Shown: piece by piece, positions 25,768-33,861 of the stretch
How the letters are laid out: each line of letters opens with the position of its first letter
Position numbering within the stretch: position 1 is the stretch's first letter
Assembly: GCF_024611995.1 (NCBI RefSeq)
Contig: NZ_CP102509.1
Coordinates: 4,154,001 to 4,218,000 of the forward strand
Direction of reading: 5' to 3'
Length of the DNA: 64,000 nucleotides
Origin: Streptomyces sp. NBC_00162
GTDB lineage: Bacteria > Actinomycetota > Actinomycetes > Streptomycetales > Streptomycetaceae
Notes under the pieces: model-generated
Seen by the model: the letters and a program-made list of their open reading frames with translations, nothing else
Databases searched by the model: none
What the model was told of the DNA's origin: nothing
Position numbers and translations under genes: made by a program

Positions 25768-26445
25768 ATGCGTGACGCGTACCACGAGGAACTGGACTCG
25801 ATCGGAGAGGGCCTGGTCGAGATGGCCCGGCTGGTCGGTTCCGCGATCGGGCGGGCCACGACGTCCATGCTCGACGCCGACCTGAAGCTCGCCGAGAGTG
25901 TCATCGCCGCCGACCAGAAGGTCGACGACCTCCAGCACGACCTGGAGGCCCGCGCGATCGCGCTGCTGGCCCGGCAGCAGCCGGTCGCCACCGACCTGCG
26001 CATCGTGGTGACCTCGCTGCGGATGAGCGCGGACCTGGAGCGCAGCGGCGACCTGGCCCAGCACGTGGCGAAGCTCGCGCGGCTGCGCTTCCCGGACACG
26101 GCCGTGCCGCGGGACCTGCACGCCACCATCCTGGAGATGGGGCAGCTGGCGCAGCGCCTGATGGCGAAGGCCGCCGAGGTCATCATCACCAAGGACGTCG
26201 ACCTGGCGCTCCAGCTGGAGCAGGACGACGACGAGATGGACCAGCTGCACCGCACGCTGTTCCAGCACCTGATGGACGACCGCTGGAAGCACGGCATCGA
26301 GACGGCCGTGGACGTGACGCTGCTGGGCCGGTACTACGAGCGCTTCGCGGACCACGCGGTGTCGGTGGCCAAGCGCGTGGTCTACCTGGTGACGGGCGAG
26401 CACGCGGACGAGCTCCAGCCGCCGACCCAGGTCGAGGGCGTCTGA
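25768..26445 (+). CDS. phoU: Phosphate signalling protein PhoU
   Basis: 225 residues with two PhoU three-helix bundles. It begins MRDAYHEELDSIGEGLVEMA and carries the metal-binding acidic motifs of each repeat (LRMSADLERSGDLAQHVAKL and RYYERFADHAVSVAKR). PhoU dampens PhoR signalling and modulates phosphate uptake. It is transcribed away from phoRP across the PHO-box region, the conserved Streptomyces arrangement. The start has GAGAGGGA upstream. Confidence 0.96.
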   Translation: MRDAYHEELDSIGEGLVEMARLVGSAIGRATTSMLDADLKLAESVIAADQKVDDLQHDLEARAIALLARQQPVATDLRIVVTSLRMSADLERSGDLAQHVAKLARLRFPDTAVPRDLHATILEMGQLAQRLMAKAAEVIITKDVDLALQLEQDDDEMDQLHRTLFQHLMDDRWKHGIETAVDVTLLGRYYERFADHAVSVAKRVVYLVTGEHADELQPPTQVEGV

Positions 26446-26555
26446 GCACGGGCGCGAGCCCCAATGCGCCGTTGACGCGCCGGTGTGGCTGGGCATGAAT
26501 GAGGCGAGGGCGGTCCGTCGTGCGAAGTCCCGTACGCCGCCCGCGAGGAGGAACC

Positions 26556-26705
26556 ATGCCCGATTCCCCCGTCCCCATCACGCCGGAGCAGGAGCAGCCG
26601 CCGAGGCCGGAACCGCTGCGCCTCCCGCTGCTCGCAGCCTGCGGCTGCGGCTCGGGCTGCGGCTGCGGCTGCCAGTCCGGCGCCCCCTGCCAGTGCGGCG
26701 GCTGA
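26556..26705 (+). CDS. Cys-rich 49-residue peptide, metallothionein-like
   Basis: The ATG at 26556 has a near-ideal ribosome site (GAGGAGGAACC). After a Pro/Glu-rich N-terminus (PDSPVPITPEQEQPPRPEPL) the peptide ends AACGCGSGCGCGCQSGAPCQ-C-G-G, with seven Cys in the last 21 residues at C-x-C spacing, the pattern of metal-thiolate peptides. It is not a recognised metallothionein family. It follows phoU by 110 bases on the same strand and precedes a strong hairpin terminator, so it may be expressed with phoU or alone. Metal binding is inferred from Cys spacing only. Confidence 0.75.
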   Translation: MPDSPVPITPEQEQPPRPEPLRLPLLAACGCGSGCGCGCQSGAPCQCGG

Positions 26706-26728
26706 CCCCGCCGACCCGGCGCACCGTA

Positions 26729-26771
26729 CGCGAAGGGCCCCGGCCGACGTCCTCGGCCGGGGCCCTTCGCG
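26729..26771. terminator. Strong hairpin terminator after the Cys-rich peptide
   Basis: Nineteen-bp perfect stem (CGCGAAGGGCCCCGGCCGA and complement) with a 5-base loop, the longest perfect stem in the window that I noted. Confidence 0.9.
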
Positions 26772-26799
26772 TGAGCTGCCCTTACGATGCCTGCGGGGG

Positions 26800-26874
26800 C
26801 GGCCCGTAGCGCAGAGGTCGTCGCGCGCGGTCTCCAAAACCGCGAGGACGCCGGTTCGACTCCGGCCGGTCCGC
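26800..26874 (+). tRNA. Atypical tRNA-Trp-like gene (anticodon CCA)
   Basis: An anticodon arm GCGGT-CTCCAAA-ACCGC with anticodon CCA (26834-26836), a T-arm GCCGG-TTCGACT-CCGGC and TA at positions 8-9 give a tRNA-Trp call. Oddities: the acceptor CGGCCCG/CGGTCCG has a C/T mismatch at pair 4, the D-stem and anticodon stem touch without the usual spacer base 26, the D-loop lacks A21, and the flanking GGGG/CCCC extends the acceptor helix to 11 pairs. CCA is not encoded. It may be a divergent second tRNA-Trp or a decaying tRNA-like sequence. Confidence 0.6.
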
Positions 26875-26898
26875 CCCTGCCCTTGGCTGGGACTACTT

Positions 26899-26917
26899 CT
26901 TCTTGCCCTGGTTCTTG
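26899..26917. repeat. Left copy of 19-base direct repeat (candidate attL/attR)
   Basis: CTTCTTGCCCTGGTTCTTG, identical to 28555-28573. It lies 25 bases after the tRNA-Trp-like gene and on the minus strand reads as a GpmA-like C-terminus followed by TAG. Confidence 0.65.
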
Positions 26918-27160
26918 CTCCGACCTGGGGCTTTACCCGGCACCCCGGCTCTGACCAGCGGTCGAGCGGTCAGCGGTTGTCACCCTTGGCCGCCCTCGGT
27001 CACCGTCCCACGGCCCACAGACGGCCCACGCGCGACGCTCCGCAAGTGCCCAGCCCCCCGACCGGGTGACGCATGGGTGGTTTCACCTCAGTGATCGCTT
27101 AGGCCTACCTAGGGTGCATCTCGTTCTTGCACAAACGACGCACCAGGGAGTCGACGCAAC

Positions 27161-27397
27161 ATGACGACATCGCCGGACCAACAGCCTGCCCAGGCTTACG
27201 CGCAACCTCCGACCATCATCATTAACAACACCAGCTCCGCAGCGGCGTCGGCTACCGCGATGGTCGGCGGGATGGGTCTGAGGCGGCGCCGTCAGTCGTT
27301 GTGGGTTCACTTCTGGCTGTTCATGTTTACGGCGGGCATCGGCAACATCTTCTACGCAGTGCATGTGAGCCGCTGGAACAGGGACCGAGGTCTGTAA
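27161..27397 (+). CDS. Small membrane protein, 78 residues
   Basis: The N-terminus is Gln/Ala-rich (TTSPDQQPAQAYAQPPTIII) with NNTSSAAASATAMVGG, then a basic MGLRRRRQ patch and one hydrophobic segment WVHFWLFMFTAGIGNIFYAV, then VSRWNRDRGL. Similar small proteins with a Pro/Gln N-terminus and one helix occur on actinobacterial plasmids and phages; function unknown. The ATG at 27161 has AGGGAG upstream at longish spacing. It is the first gene of the element remnant. Confidence 0.6.
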   Translation: MTTSPDQQPAQAYAQPPTIIINNTSSAAASATAMVGGMGLRRRRQSLWVHFWLFMFTAGIGNIFYAVHVSRWNRDRGL

Positions 27398-27752
27398 CAG
27401 CATTTGGAGGGCCCGGGGCCTACTCCCATCGGTTCTGACGGGGACGGACCACCGTCAGATCACCCCTGCCTCCGCCCACCACTGACGGCAGACGGGATGG
27501 GAGTTCCCCCGCCTCAACCCCCACCAGCCGCCACCCGCCCGCGGTGCCCCCGCCATCCCGGAGCCTGAGGCCCCCGCCGGAGGCATGTCGGTGAGGGATG
27601 GAATCGACGGCCGGTCGGGGCTCGCCTCATGCCCTCGGGCCTATCCCAGCCGTAGGGGCGGGCGTCGGCGCAGCGCGCGGAGCGGGCCGAAGGCAGGAGC
27701 GTCGCGCGGAGCGGAGCCGGGAAGCCCGCCCGGCGGAGCGGAGCGCAGCCGG
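27398..27752. other. Gene-free, degenerate stretch inside the remnant
   Basis: About 355 bases with no trustworthy frame. 27690-27752 is built of short GC repeats (CGGAGCGGAGCCGGG and CGGAGCGGAGCGCAGCCGGG), which look like the replacement of the missing integrase body. Confidence 0.5.
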
Positions 27753-27911
27753 GTGCTTGATGCCGGAGAGAACATCAAGGCTCTGGCCGACTACCTGGGT
27801 CACTCCGACCCGGGTCTGACTCTCCGGGTGTACGCACATCTGATGCCCAGTAGCCGGGAGCGGACCCGCAAGGCCATAGCGTCGGTCTACAACGGGCATG
27901 GTACGGACTGA
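27753..27911 (+). pseudogene. C-terminal fragment of a tyrosine-recombinase integrase
   Basis: About 52 residues remain: LDAGENIKALADYLGHSDPG, then LTLRVYAHLMPSSRERTRKA. LGHSD holds the conserved His and RVYAHL the Tyr nucleophile of actinomycete (pSAM2-type) integrases. The catalytic Arg-Lys-His-x-x-Arg portion and the whole N-terminal domain are missing; upstream sequence is repetitive. It is therefore not functional. Confidence 0.82.
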
Positions 27912-27950
27912 GATCTTTCGCAGACCCTGCAACAGGACTAGCCTCCCGCC

Positions 27951-28490
27951 ATGAGCCTGTCGCTCGCGCTGAATCTGCTTGCCGTTCTCGTGGCCTTGGC
28001 GGCGTTAGGCACCTCGGTAGCCGTCGCACAACGTCAGCTGCGGCTCGCGCAGAACTCCAACGTGCTGCCCATAGTCATCGAGCTCTTCCGAGAGACCCGT
28101 GAACCCGACTTCTCGCAGGCGATCGCGTACATCAGCACTCGACTGAACACTGAGCACTCACACGAGAACGGGTACCGGAGGCTGCCCCCTGAGGCACTGG
28201 GCCACATACGCCGAGTCAGCTTGTTCTACGACGACGTGGGCAAGCTCGTTGCTCACGGCGTAGTAGACGAGGTTCTGGTCATCGGCTCGTACGGCTTGAA
28301 CATCGTGTCCATGTGGGATGTCCTGGCCCCTTACATCTACCGAGAGCGGGCACTCACAACCCCAGCCATGCTCTACTTCGAAGACCTCGCCGCGAGGGCG
28401 AAAGCTCGGCCCATGTCGGCGGTGCACACGTCGATCGGCCTCGCACAATGCCCGCCATGGAACGGGGACGGCCCCCAGACGGCCCCGTGA
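27951..28490 (+). CDS. Single-pass membrane protein of DUF4760-like type
   Basis: 179 residues. One N-terminal membrane helix (SLSLALNLLAVLVALAALGT) followed by a cytoplasmic helical domain: RQLRLAQNSNVLPIVIELFR, REPDFSQAIAYISTRL, RRVSLFYDDVGKLVAHGVVD and DVLAPYIYRERAL. This layout is that of DUF4760-like proteins, often found on mobile DNA. Codon use is noticeably less GC3-biased than in neighbouring core genes, consistent with recent arrival. It ends 9 bases before a terminator that also serves gpmA. Confidence 0.72.
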   Translation: MSLSLALNLLAVLVALAALGTSVAVAQRQLRLAQNSNVLPIVIELFRETREPDFSQAIAYISTRLNTEHSHENGYRRLPPEALGHIRRVSLFYDDVGKLVAHGVVDEVLVIGSYGLNIVSMWDVLAPYIYRERALTTPAMLYFEDLAARAKARPMSAVHTSIGLAQCPPWNGDGPQTAP

Positions 28491-28499
28491 CCAAGAAAA

Positions 28500-28534
28500 G
28501 CCCCCTCCCTGCTGAGAACCAGCAGGCAGGGGGC
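28500..28534. terminator. Bidirectional terminator between the DUF4760-like gene and gpmA
   Basis: A 15-base arm (GCCCCCTCCCTGCTG) pairs with its partner except one C/C mismatch. T-containing sequence follows on both strands (CGTTTCG and CTTTTCTTGG). Confidence 0.85.
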
Positions 28535-28551
28535 CGTTTCGTGCGTGGGGG

Positions 28552-29310
28552 CTACTTCTTGCCCTGGTTCTTGACGGCCTCGATGGCGGCCGCGGCCGCG
28601 TCCGGGTCGAGGTAGGTGCCGCCCGGCTTGAGGGGCTTGAACTCGGCGTCGAGCTCGTAGGCGAGCGGGATGCCGGTCGGGATGTTCAGGCCCGCGATGT
28701 CGGCGTCGGAGATGCCGTCCAGGTGCTTGACCAGGGCGCGCAGGGAGTTGCCGTGCGCGGCGACCAGGACGGTGTGGCCGTCGAGCAGGTCCGGCACGAT
28801 CGCGTCGTACCAGTACGGCAGCATGCGGACGACGACGTCCTTGAGGCACTCCGTGCGCGGGCGCAGCTCCGGCGGGATCGACGCGTAGCGCGGGTCCTCG
28901 GACTGGGAGAACTCCGTACCGTCCTCGAGGGCCGGCGGCGGGGTGTCGTACGAGCGGCGCCACAGCATGAACTGCTCCTCGCCGAACTCGGCGAGGGTCT
29001 GGGCCTTGTCCTTGCCCTGGAGGGCGCCGTAGTGGCGCTCGTTCAGGCGCCAGGAGCGGTGGACCGGGATCCAGTGACGGTCGGCGGCCTCGAGCGCCAT
29101 CTGCGCGGTGCGGATCGCGCGCTTCTGGAGCGAGGTGTGCACGACGTCGGGGAGCAGGCCGGCGTCCTTGAGCAGCTCACCGCCGCGGACCGCCTCCTTC
29201 TCGCCCTTCTCGTTGAGATTGACGTCCACCCAGCCGGTGAACAGGTTCTTCGCGTTCCACTCGCTCTCGCCGTGGCGGAGGAGGATCAGCTTGTACGGTG
29301 CGTCGGCCAT
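28552..29310 (-). CDS. gpmA: 2,3-bisphosphoglycerate-dependent phosphoglycerate mutase
   Basis: 252 residues. The phospho-histidine motif [12 protein letters not shown] is near residue 10, and [39 protein letters not shown] and the second His in [19 protein letters not shown] are all present. It interconverts 3- and 2-phosphoglycerate in glycolysis. The ATG at 29310 begins [13 protein letters not shown]; the longer open frame upstream is not conserved. Its last codons (KNQGKK) coincide with the right copy of the direct repeat that bounds the integrated remnant. Confidence 0.97.
   Translation of the reverse strand: MADAPYKLILLRHGESEWNAKNLFTGWVDVNLNEKGEKEAVRGGELLKDAGLLPDVVHTSLQKRAIRTAQMALEAADRHWIPVHRSWRLNERHYGALQGKDKAQTLAEFGEEQFMLWRRSYDTPPPALEDGTEFSQSEDPRYASIPPELRPRTECLKDVVVRMLPYWYDAIVPDLLDGHTVLVAAHGNSLRALVKHLDGISDADIAGLNIPTGIPLAYELDAEFKPLKPGGTYLDPDAAAAAIEAVKNQGKK
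28555..28573. repeat. Right copy of 19-base direct repeat, within the gpmA 3' end
   Basis: Identical to 26899-26917; encodes the GpmA C-terminal residues on the minus strand. Confidence 0.65.
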
Positions 29311-29462
29311 GCGTACGAGCCTAATGGACGGGCCGGGGCGCTCGCGCGCGGTGTCCATGCCCGCCGATTGACGCCGGGCGTCAATTGACTGGCGTTGACG
29401 GAACCACCAATCGTAATGTGCGGGGAGCTCAAGAGACACTTACATCACCGGGGGGATTCCTT

Positions 29463-30761
29463 ATGTCCGCTGCCAGTTTGAGACGGGCCGCCCGGGAGAG
29501 CGTGTCGGGTCTGCCGCGTGCGTTCTGGTGGCTGTGGGCGAGCACCCTGGTGAACCGGCTCGGGGCCTTCGTCGCCACGTTCATGACCTTGTACCTGACC
29601 CTGGACCGGGGCTATTCGGCCTCCTTCGCGGGACTTGTGGTCGCCCTGCACGGGCTCGGCGGTGTGATCTCCTCGCTGGTCGCCGGGGTGATGACCGACC
29701 GGCTCGGGCGCCGGCCCACGCTGATGGCCGCCAACGTCTCGACCGCCCTGTCGGTCGCGCTGCTCGGCTTCATGGAGCATCCGGCGGCGATCGCGGCCGT
29801 CGCGCTGCTGGTCGGCATGACCTCCAACGCCTCGCGCCCCGCCGTGCAGGCGATGATGGCCGACATCGTCCGCCCCGAGGACCAGGTACGGGCCTTCGCG
29901 CTGAACTACTGGGCCATCAACCTCGGCTTCGCGATCTCCGCGACGGTCGCCGGTTTCGTCGCCGAGTACAGCTACCTGGCCGGATTCCTGGGCGAGGCGG
30001 CGCTGACGCTGCTGTGCGCGGTCCTCGTCTTCGTGAAGCTGCCCGAGTCGCGGCCCGAGAAGGGCGACGCGGCCGCGGCGGCGGCCGAGCCCGGGATCGG
30101 ACTCGGCACCGTGCTGCGCGACGGGCGGTTCATGGCTGTGGTCGGGCTGTCGTTCCTGATCTCGCTGATCTTCATGCAGGGCTCGTTCGGGCTGCCGCTG
30201 GCCATGGGCACCGCGGGGTTCTCCACCGGGGACTACGGACTGGTCGCCGCCGTGAACGGCGTACTGATCGTGGTGCTGCAGATCCCGGTCACGCGGTTCA
30301 TCGAGCACCGCGACCCGCAGAAACTGCTCGTGATCTCGGCGCTGCTGGCCGGGTACGGGTTCGGTCTGACGGCGTTCGGCGGCTCGATCGGCGTGCTCGC
30401 GCTGACCGTCTGCGTGTGGACGCTGGGCGAGATCATCAACTCGCCGACCCAGATGGGCCTGGTCGCGCGGCTCTCCCCGCTGCACGGGCGCGGCCGCTAC
30501 CAGGGGATGTACACGATGTCCTGGGCGGTGGCCTCGCTGATCGCGCCGCTGCTGGCGGGCGGGGTGATCGACCGGTTCGGCGCGGGCTGGCTGTGGGGGG
30601 CGACGGCGGTCCTCGGAACCGTCGCCGGGCTCGGGTACTGGCTGCTGATGCGCAACCTGCCGCCCGTGATCGCGCCGGAGCTGCCGGCGGCCGCGTCGGC
30701 CGAACCGTCCGCGCCGGCCTCGCCGGCCGAGGTCAGGCCGACGGCTGCGTCAGGTGCTTGA
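29463..30761 (+). CDS. Major facilitator superfamily transporter
   Basis: 432 residues with about 12 hydrophobic segments. The MFS loop 2-3 signature is VAGVMTDRLGRRPTLMAANV. Other landmarks are FWWLWASTLVNRLGAFVATF, MTSNASRPAVQAMMADIV and GRGRYQGMYTMSWAVASLIA. Substrate unknown; it resembles the drug/proton antiporter type. The start is the ATG at 29463. The 3' end overlaps the convergent YbjN gene by 29 bases. Confidence 0.9.
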   Translation: MSAASLRRAARESVSGLPRAFWWLWASTLVNRLGAFVATFMTLYLTLDRGYSASFAGLVVALHGLGGVISSLVAGVMTDRLGRRPTLMAANVSTALSVALLGFMEHPAAIAAVALLVGMTSNASRPAVQAMMADIVRPEDQVRAFALNYWAINLGFAISATVAGFVAEYSYLAGFLGEAALTLLCAVLVFVKLPESRPEKGDAAAAAAEPGIGLGTVLRDGRFMAVVGLSFLISLIFMQGSFGLPLAMGTAGFSTGDYGLVAAVNGVLIVVLQIPVTRFIEHRDPQKLLVISALLAGYGFGLTAFGGSIGVLALTVCVWTLGEIINSPTQMGLVARLSPLHGRGRYQGMYTMSWAVASLIAPLLAGGVIDRFGAGWLWGATAVLGTVAGLGYWLLMRNLPPVIAPELPAAASAEPSAPASPAEVRPTAASGA

Positions 30762-31221
30762 ACGCGTCCAGGTTGTAGGTCGGCTCGCCGCGGGAGACGC
30801 GCCACTCGTACTCGCGGCGGATCGCCCCGGCGAAACCGAGCTCCAGCAGGGTGTTGAAGGAGCCGTCCGCCGCCTCCAGCACCGTGCCGAGCAGCCGGTC
30901 CAGCTCCTCCGGGGTGACCACGGCGAGCGGTAGGCGGCCCGTCAGGTAGATGTCGCCGAGGCGGTCCACCGCGTAGCTCAGCCCGTACAGCTTGAGGTTG
31001 CGCTCCAGCAGCCAGCGGTGGACCCCGGCCTCGTTCTCGTCGGGGTGGCGGATCACGAAGGCGTTGACCGACAACGAGTGCCGGCCGACCCGGAGCGAGC
31101 AGGTGGTGCTCAGCTTGCGGGTGCCGGGGAGCTGGACGACGTAGGAGCCCGGCTCGGGGCTCTCCCAGCTCAGCTCGGCGCCGGCGAGCGTGGCCTCGAT
31201 GATCTCGGCGGTGTCAGCCAT
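30733..31221 (-). CDS. YbjN-domain protein
   Basis: 162 residues. The YbjN / type III chaperone-like domain is seen in [40 protein letters not shown] and [20 protein letters not shown], ending in [20 protein letters not shown]. The ATG at 31221 overlaps the mshA stop by 8 bases, so it is translationally coupled to mshA, a pairing kept in Streptomyces. Molecular role is unknown; a chaperone-like role is by fold only. Confidence 0.88.
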   Translation of the reverse strand: MADTAEIIEATLAGAELSWESPEPGSYVVQLPGTRKLSTTCSLRVGRHSLSVNAFVIRHPDENEAGVHRWLLERNLKLYGLSYAVDRLGDIYLTGRLPLAVVTPEELDRLLGTVLEAADGSFNTLLELGFAGAIRREYEWRVSRGEPTYNLDAFKHLTQPSA

Positions 31222-32596
31222 GGTGGGAGCGTACGCGACGGCGGTGATCATGCATCGCCGCGGTGTACACGTCCGCCGTGCCGCCGGCGGCGGTGTCCCA
31301 GCCGAAGAACTGCGCGTGCCGCGCCGCCTCGGCGCCCATCCGGTCCGCGAGCCCGGGGTCGTCCACGAAACGCCGCAGCTCACGCGCGTAGTCCACCGGG
31401 TCGTGGCCGGGTACGAGGATTCCGGTGACCCCGTCGTTGACGGCGACGGGCAGTCCGCCGACCTCGGCGGCGAGCACCGGCGTGCCGCTGGCCTGCGCCT
31501 CTATGGCGACGAGTCCGAAGGACTCGCTGTACGAGGGCATGACCAGCACGGACGCCGCGCGGAACCAGTCGGCGAGGCTGTCCTGTCCCACCGGCGGGTG
31601 GAAGTGCACGAGATCGGCGATGCCGAGCTTCGCGGCGAGCTTCTGCAGGCCTTCCGGCTTGGCGAGGCCGCTGCCGCTGGGGCCGCCGACGACGGGGACG
31701 AAGAGGCGGCCGCGCAGCGAGGGGTCCCGGTCGACGAGCTCGGCGACGGCGCGCAGCAGGATGTCGGGGGCCTTCAGCGGCTGGATCCGCCCGGCGAAGA
31801 GCGGGATCACGGCGTCCTGCGGCAGGCCGAGGCGGGCACGGGCGGCGGCCCGGCCGTCGCCGACGGTGAAGCGGTCCAGGTTCACGCCGGGGTGGACGAC
31901 GGCCACCTTGGCGGGGTCGGCCTCGTAGTGCCGGACGAGCTCGTCGGCCTCCTCGGCGGTGTTCGCGATGAGCCGGTCCGCGGCGGCCACGATCTGGGTC
32001 TCGCCTATGACGCGGGCGGCGGGCTCGGGCGTGTCGCCCTCGGCCAGCGCGGCGTTCTTGACCTTGGCCATGGTGTGCATGGCGTGCACGAGCGGGACGC
32101 CCCAGCGCTCGGCGGCGAGCCAGCCGACGTGGCCGGAGAGCCAGTAGTGGGAGTGGACGAGGTCGTAGTAGCCGGGGCGGTGGCCGGCCCAGGCCTGCAT
32201 CACGCCGTGGGTGAAGGCGCACAGCTGGGCCGGGAGCTCCTCCTTGGCGAGGCCTTCGTACGGGCCCGCGTCCACGTGCCGTACGAGGACCCCGGGGGCC
32301 AAGTCGACCACGGGCGGCAGTCCGCCGGTGGTGGCCCGGGTGAAGATCTCGACCTCGATGTTGATGGCGGCGAGGCGTTTGGCCAGTTCGACGATGTAGA
32401 CGTTCATGCCGCCGGCGTCGCCGGTGCCGGGCTGGTGCAGCGGGGAGGTGTGCACGCTGAGCATGGCCACGCGGCGGGGCTTGCGGTGGTGGCCGACGGC
32501 CGGCAGGCGCAGTCGCGGCGGCTCGTGCCGGGTGGCGCGGGCGGCGGCGAGGCGGCCGCTGATGCTGCCGCCGAGGCGGGACACGTACTGGCTCAA
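31214..32596 (-). CDS. mshA: D-inositol-3-phosphate glycosyltransferase (mycothiol step 1)
   Basis: 460 residues, GT4 retaining glycosyltransferase. It joins GlcNAc from UDP-GlcNAc to 1L-Ins-1-P, the committed step of mycothiol synthesis. Signature parts are [20 protein letters not shown] at the acceptor/donor cleft, [43 protein letters not shown] and the E-x7-E motif in [21 protein letters not shown] chose a TTG start at 32596 (GAGAGGAA upstream) because it gives the usual family length; the open frame runs much further upstream but is not coding. First gene of the mshA-ybjN pair. Confidence 0.95.
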   Translation of the reverse strand: MSQYVSRLGGSISGRLAAARATRHEPPRLRLPAVGHHRKPRRVAMLSVHTSPLHQPGTGDAGGMNVYIVELAKRLAAINIEVEIFTRATTGGLPPVVDLAPGVLVRHVDAGPYEGLAKEELPAQLCAFTHGVMQAWAGHRPGYYDLVHSHYWLSGHVGWLAAERWGVPLVHAMHTMAKVKNAALAEGDTPEPAARVIGETQIVAAADRLIANTAEEADELVRHYEADPAKVAVVHPGVNLDRFTVGDGRAAARARLGLPQDAVIPLFAGRIQPLKAPDILLRAVAELVDRDPSLRGRLFVPVVGGPSGSGLAKPEGLQKLAAKLGIADLVHFHPPVGQDSLADWFRAASVLVMPSYSESFGLVAIEAQASGTPVLAAEVGGLPVAVNDGVTGILVPGHDPVDYARELRRFVDDPGLADRMGAEAARHAQFFGWDTAAGGTADVYTAAMHDHRRRVRSHHG

Positions 32597-32827
32597 GGGA
32601 GCAGTTCCTCTCGCTCGACGACACGCGGATCGGACGACACTCGGACCGGCTGCCGGGCTGGCGGCGGGCGGCTGCCGGGCATGCCGACAGGGGCGCGCCG
32701 GGCGCCCTGCAAGGAGTGCAACCCGGATGGCCGTCCCGCGCATTCCGGGGTGGCCGGATTTCCGCGTCTTTTTCTCGGCGGGCTCCCGATTTTCCTCCGG
32801 TGAGGGCGCTCCGCTTACTCTCGGCTC

Positions 32828-33649
32828 ATGGCCTCCCGCACCACTCCGACTCCCAGCCGCGCCCCCGGGCGCCCCGTGGGCTCGGTGACGCGCGGGACGA
32901 CGAACCCGAACCGGTTGCGCCGGATGGACCGCTGGATCGCCGCCACGCACGGGGCGGCGCTGCGGCGCGCGCAGGCGCCGGTCGCGGTGGACCTCGGCTA
33001 CGGGGCCGCGCCCTGGACGGCGGTCGAGCTGCTGGCGCGGCTGCGCGAGGCGGCTCCGCGGGTGCGGGTGGTCGGTATCGAGATCGAGCCGGCGCGGGTG
33101 GCCGGGGCGAAGCCGTACGAGCGGGAGGGTCTGAGCTTCCGGCACGGCGGCTTCGAGGTCCCGCTGGAGGACGGGGCCCGCCCGGCGCTGATCCGGGCGG
33201 CGAACGTACTGCGCCAGTACGACGAGGAGCAGGTCGCGGCGGTGTGGGAGCGGCTGTGCGCGCGACTGGCCCCGGACGGGCTGCTGGTGGAGGGGACCTG
33301 CGACGAGATCGGGCGGCGGCACGTGTGGGTGGCACTGGGGCCGGAGGGGGCGCGCACGGTGACGTTCGCGACCCGGCTGGGCTCCCTGGAGCGCCCCTCG
33401 GACCTGGCGGAGCGGCTCCCGAAGGCGCTGATCCACCGCAACGTTCCGGGCGAGCCGGTGCACGCGTTCCTGCGCGACTTCGACCGGGCGTGGGCGGCGG
33501 CGGCTCCGTACGCCTCGTACGGGGCGCGGCAGCGCTGGATCCGGACGGCGCGGGCCCTGTCCGGCGACTGGCCGCTGGCGGACGGGCCGGGGCGGTGGCG
33601 GCAGGGCGAACTGACGGTGCGCTGGGAGGCGTTGCGCCCGGCGGGGTGA
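32828..33649 (+). CDS. Class I SAM-dependent methyltransferase-like protein
   Basis: 273 residues. A Rossmann-like core with motif I variant [20 protein letters not shown] and [20 protein letters not shown] as motif II (acidic Glu for the ribose hydroxyls), then [20 protein letters not shown] and [20 protein letters not shown]. The family is conserved in actinomycetes with unknown substrate. It diverges from mshA; the 231-base gap should hold both promoters. Confidence 0.82.
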   Translation: MASRTTPTPSRAPGRPVGSVTRGTTNPNRLRRMDRWIAATHGAALRRAQAPVAVDLGYGAAPWTAVELLARLREAAPRVRVVGIEIEPARVAGAKPYEREGLSFRHGGFEVPLEDGARPALIRAANVLRQYDEEQVAAVWERLCARLAPDGLLVEGTCDEIGRRHVWVALGPEGARTVTFATRLGSLERPSDLAERLPKALIHRNVPGEPVHAFLRDFDRAWAAAAPYASYGARQRWIRTARALSGDWPLADGPGRWRQGELTVRWEALRPAG

Positions 33650-33861
33650 ATACGGCGGCCGGGGGAACCGGTGATACGGATCGCCCGTTGAGCGGTCAGG
33701 GGTGGGGTCCGTTGGGGCGGACAAGATCGGAAGGACATCCACAAGGGTGTCGGAATTCACCGGCTCGTGGCACCATCCCGAAGGCAGCGACAAGTTACTG
33801 ACGAATAGTCAGATCTAATGCAGGATGATGCAGGGTCTGACTCTGGGTGCCTGGGGGGACC

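Larger units (their letters stand above)
26899..28573. mobile_element. Remnant of an integrated element at the gpmA 3' end
   Basis: A 1.7-kb stretch bounded by a 19-base direct repeat (26899-26917 and 28555-28573). The right copy is the 3' end of gpmA (encoding KNQGKK-stop on the minus strand). The left copy also reads SKNQGKKK-stop on that strand, like a displaced gpmA tail. Inside are the end of a tyrosine integrase, two small unrelated genes with codon use less GC-biased than the neighbours, and GC-rich junk. The simplest reading is an integrative element that used the gpmA 3' end as attB and has since lost most of its genes. Confidence 0.6.

Noticed and set aside
27585..27752. Upstream half of an integrase before the C-terminal fragment
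   Set aside because: The frame is open but the sequence is GC-repeat material lacking the conserved Arg and core-binding domain.
31214..33793. An 859-codon open frame on the minus strand extending upstream of mshA
   Set aside because: Only the part from the TTG at 32596 matches GT4 glycosyltransferases. The extension runs antisense through the methyltransferase gene and is Arg/Pro-rich, as shadow frames are in GC-rich DNA.
33650..33861. A c-di-AMP (ydaO-type) riboswitch before the NlpC/P60 gene
   Set aside because: Cell-wall hydrolase genes in Actinobacteria often have one, but I could not find its conserved core here.
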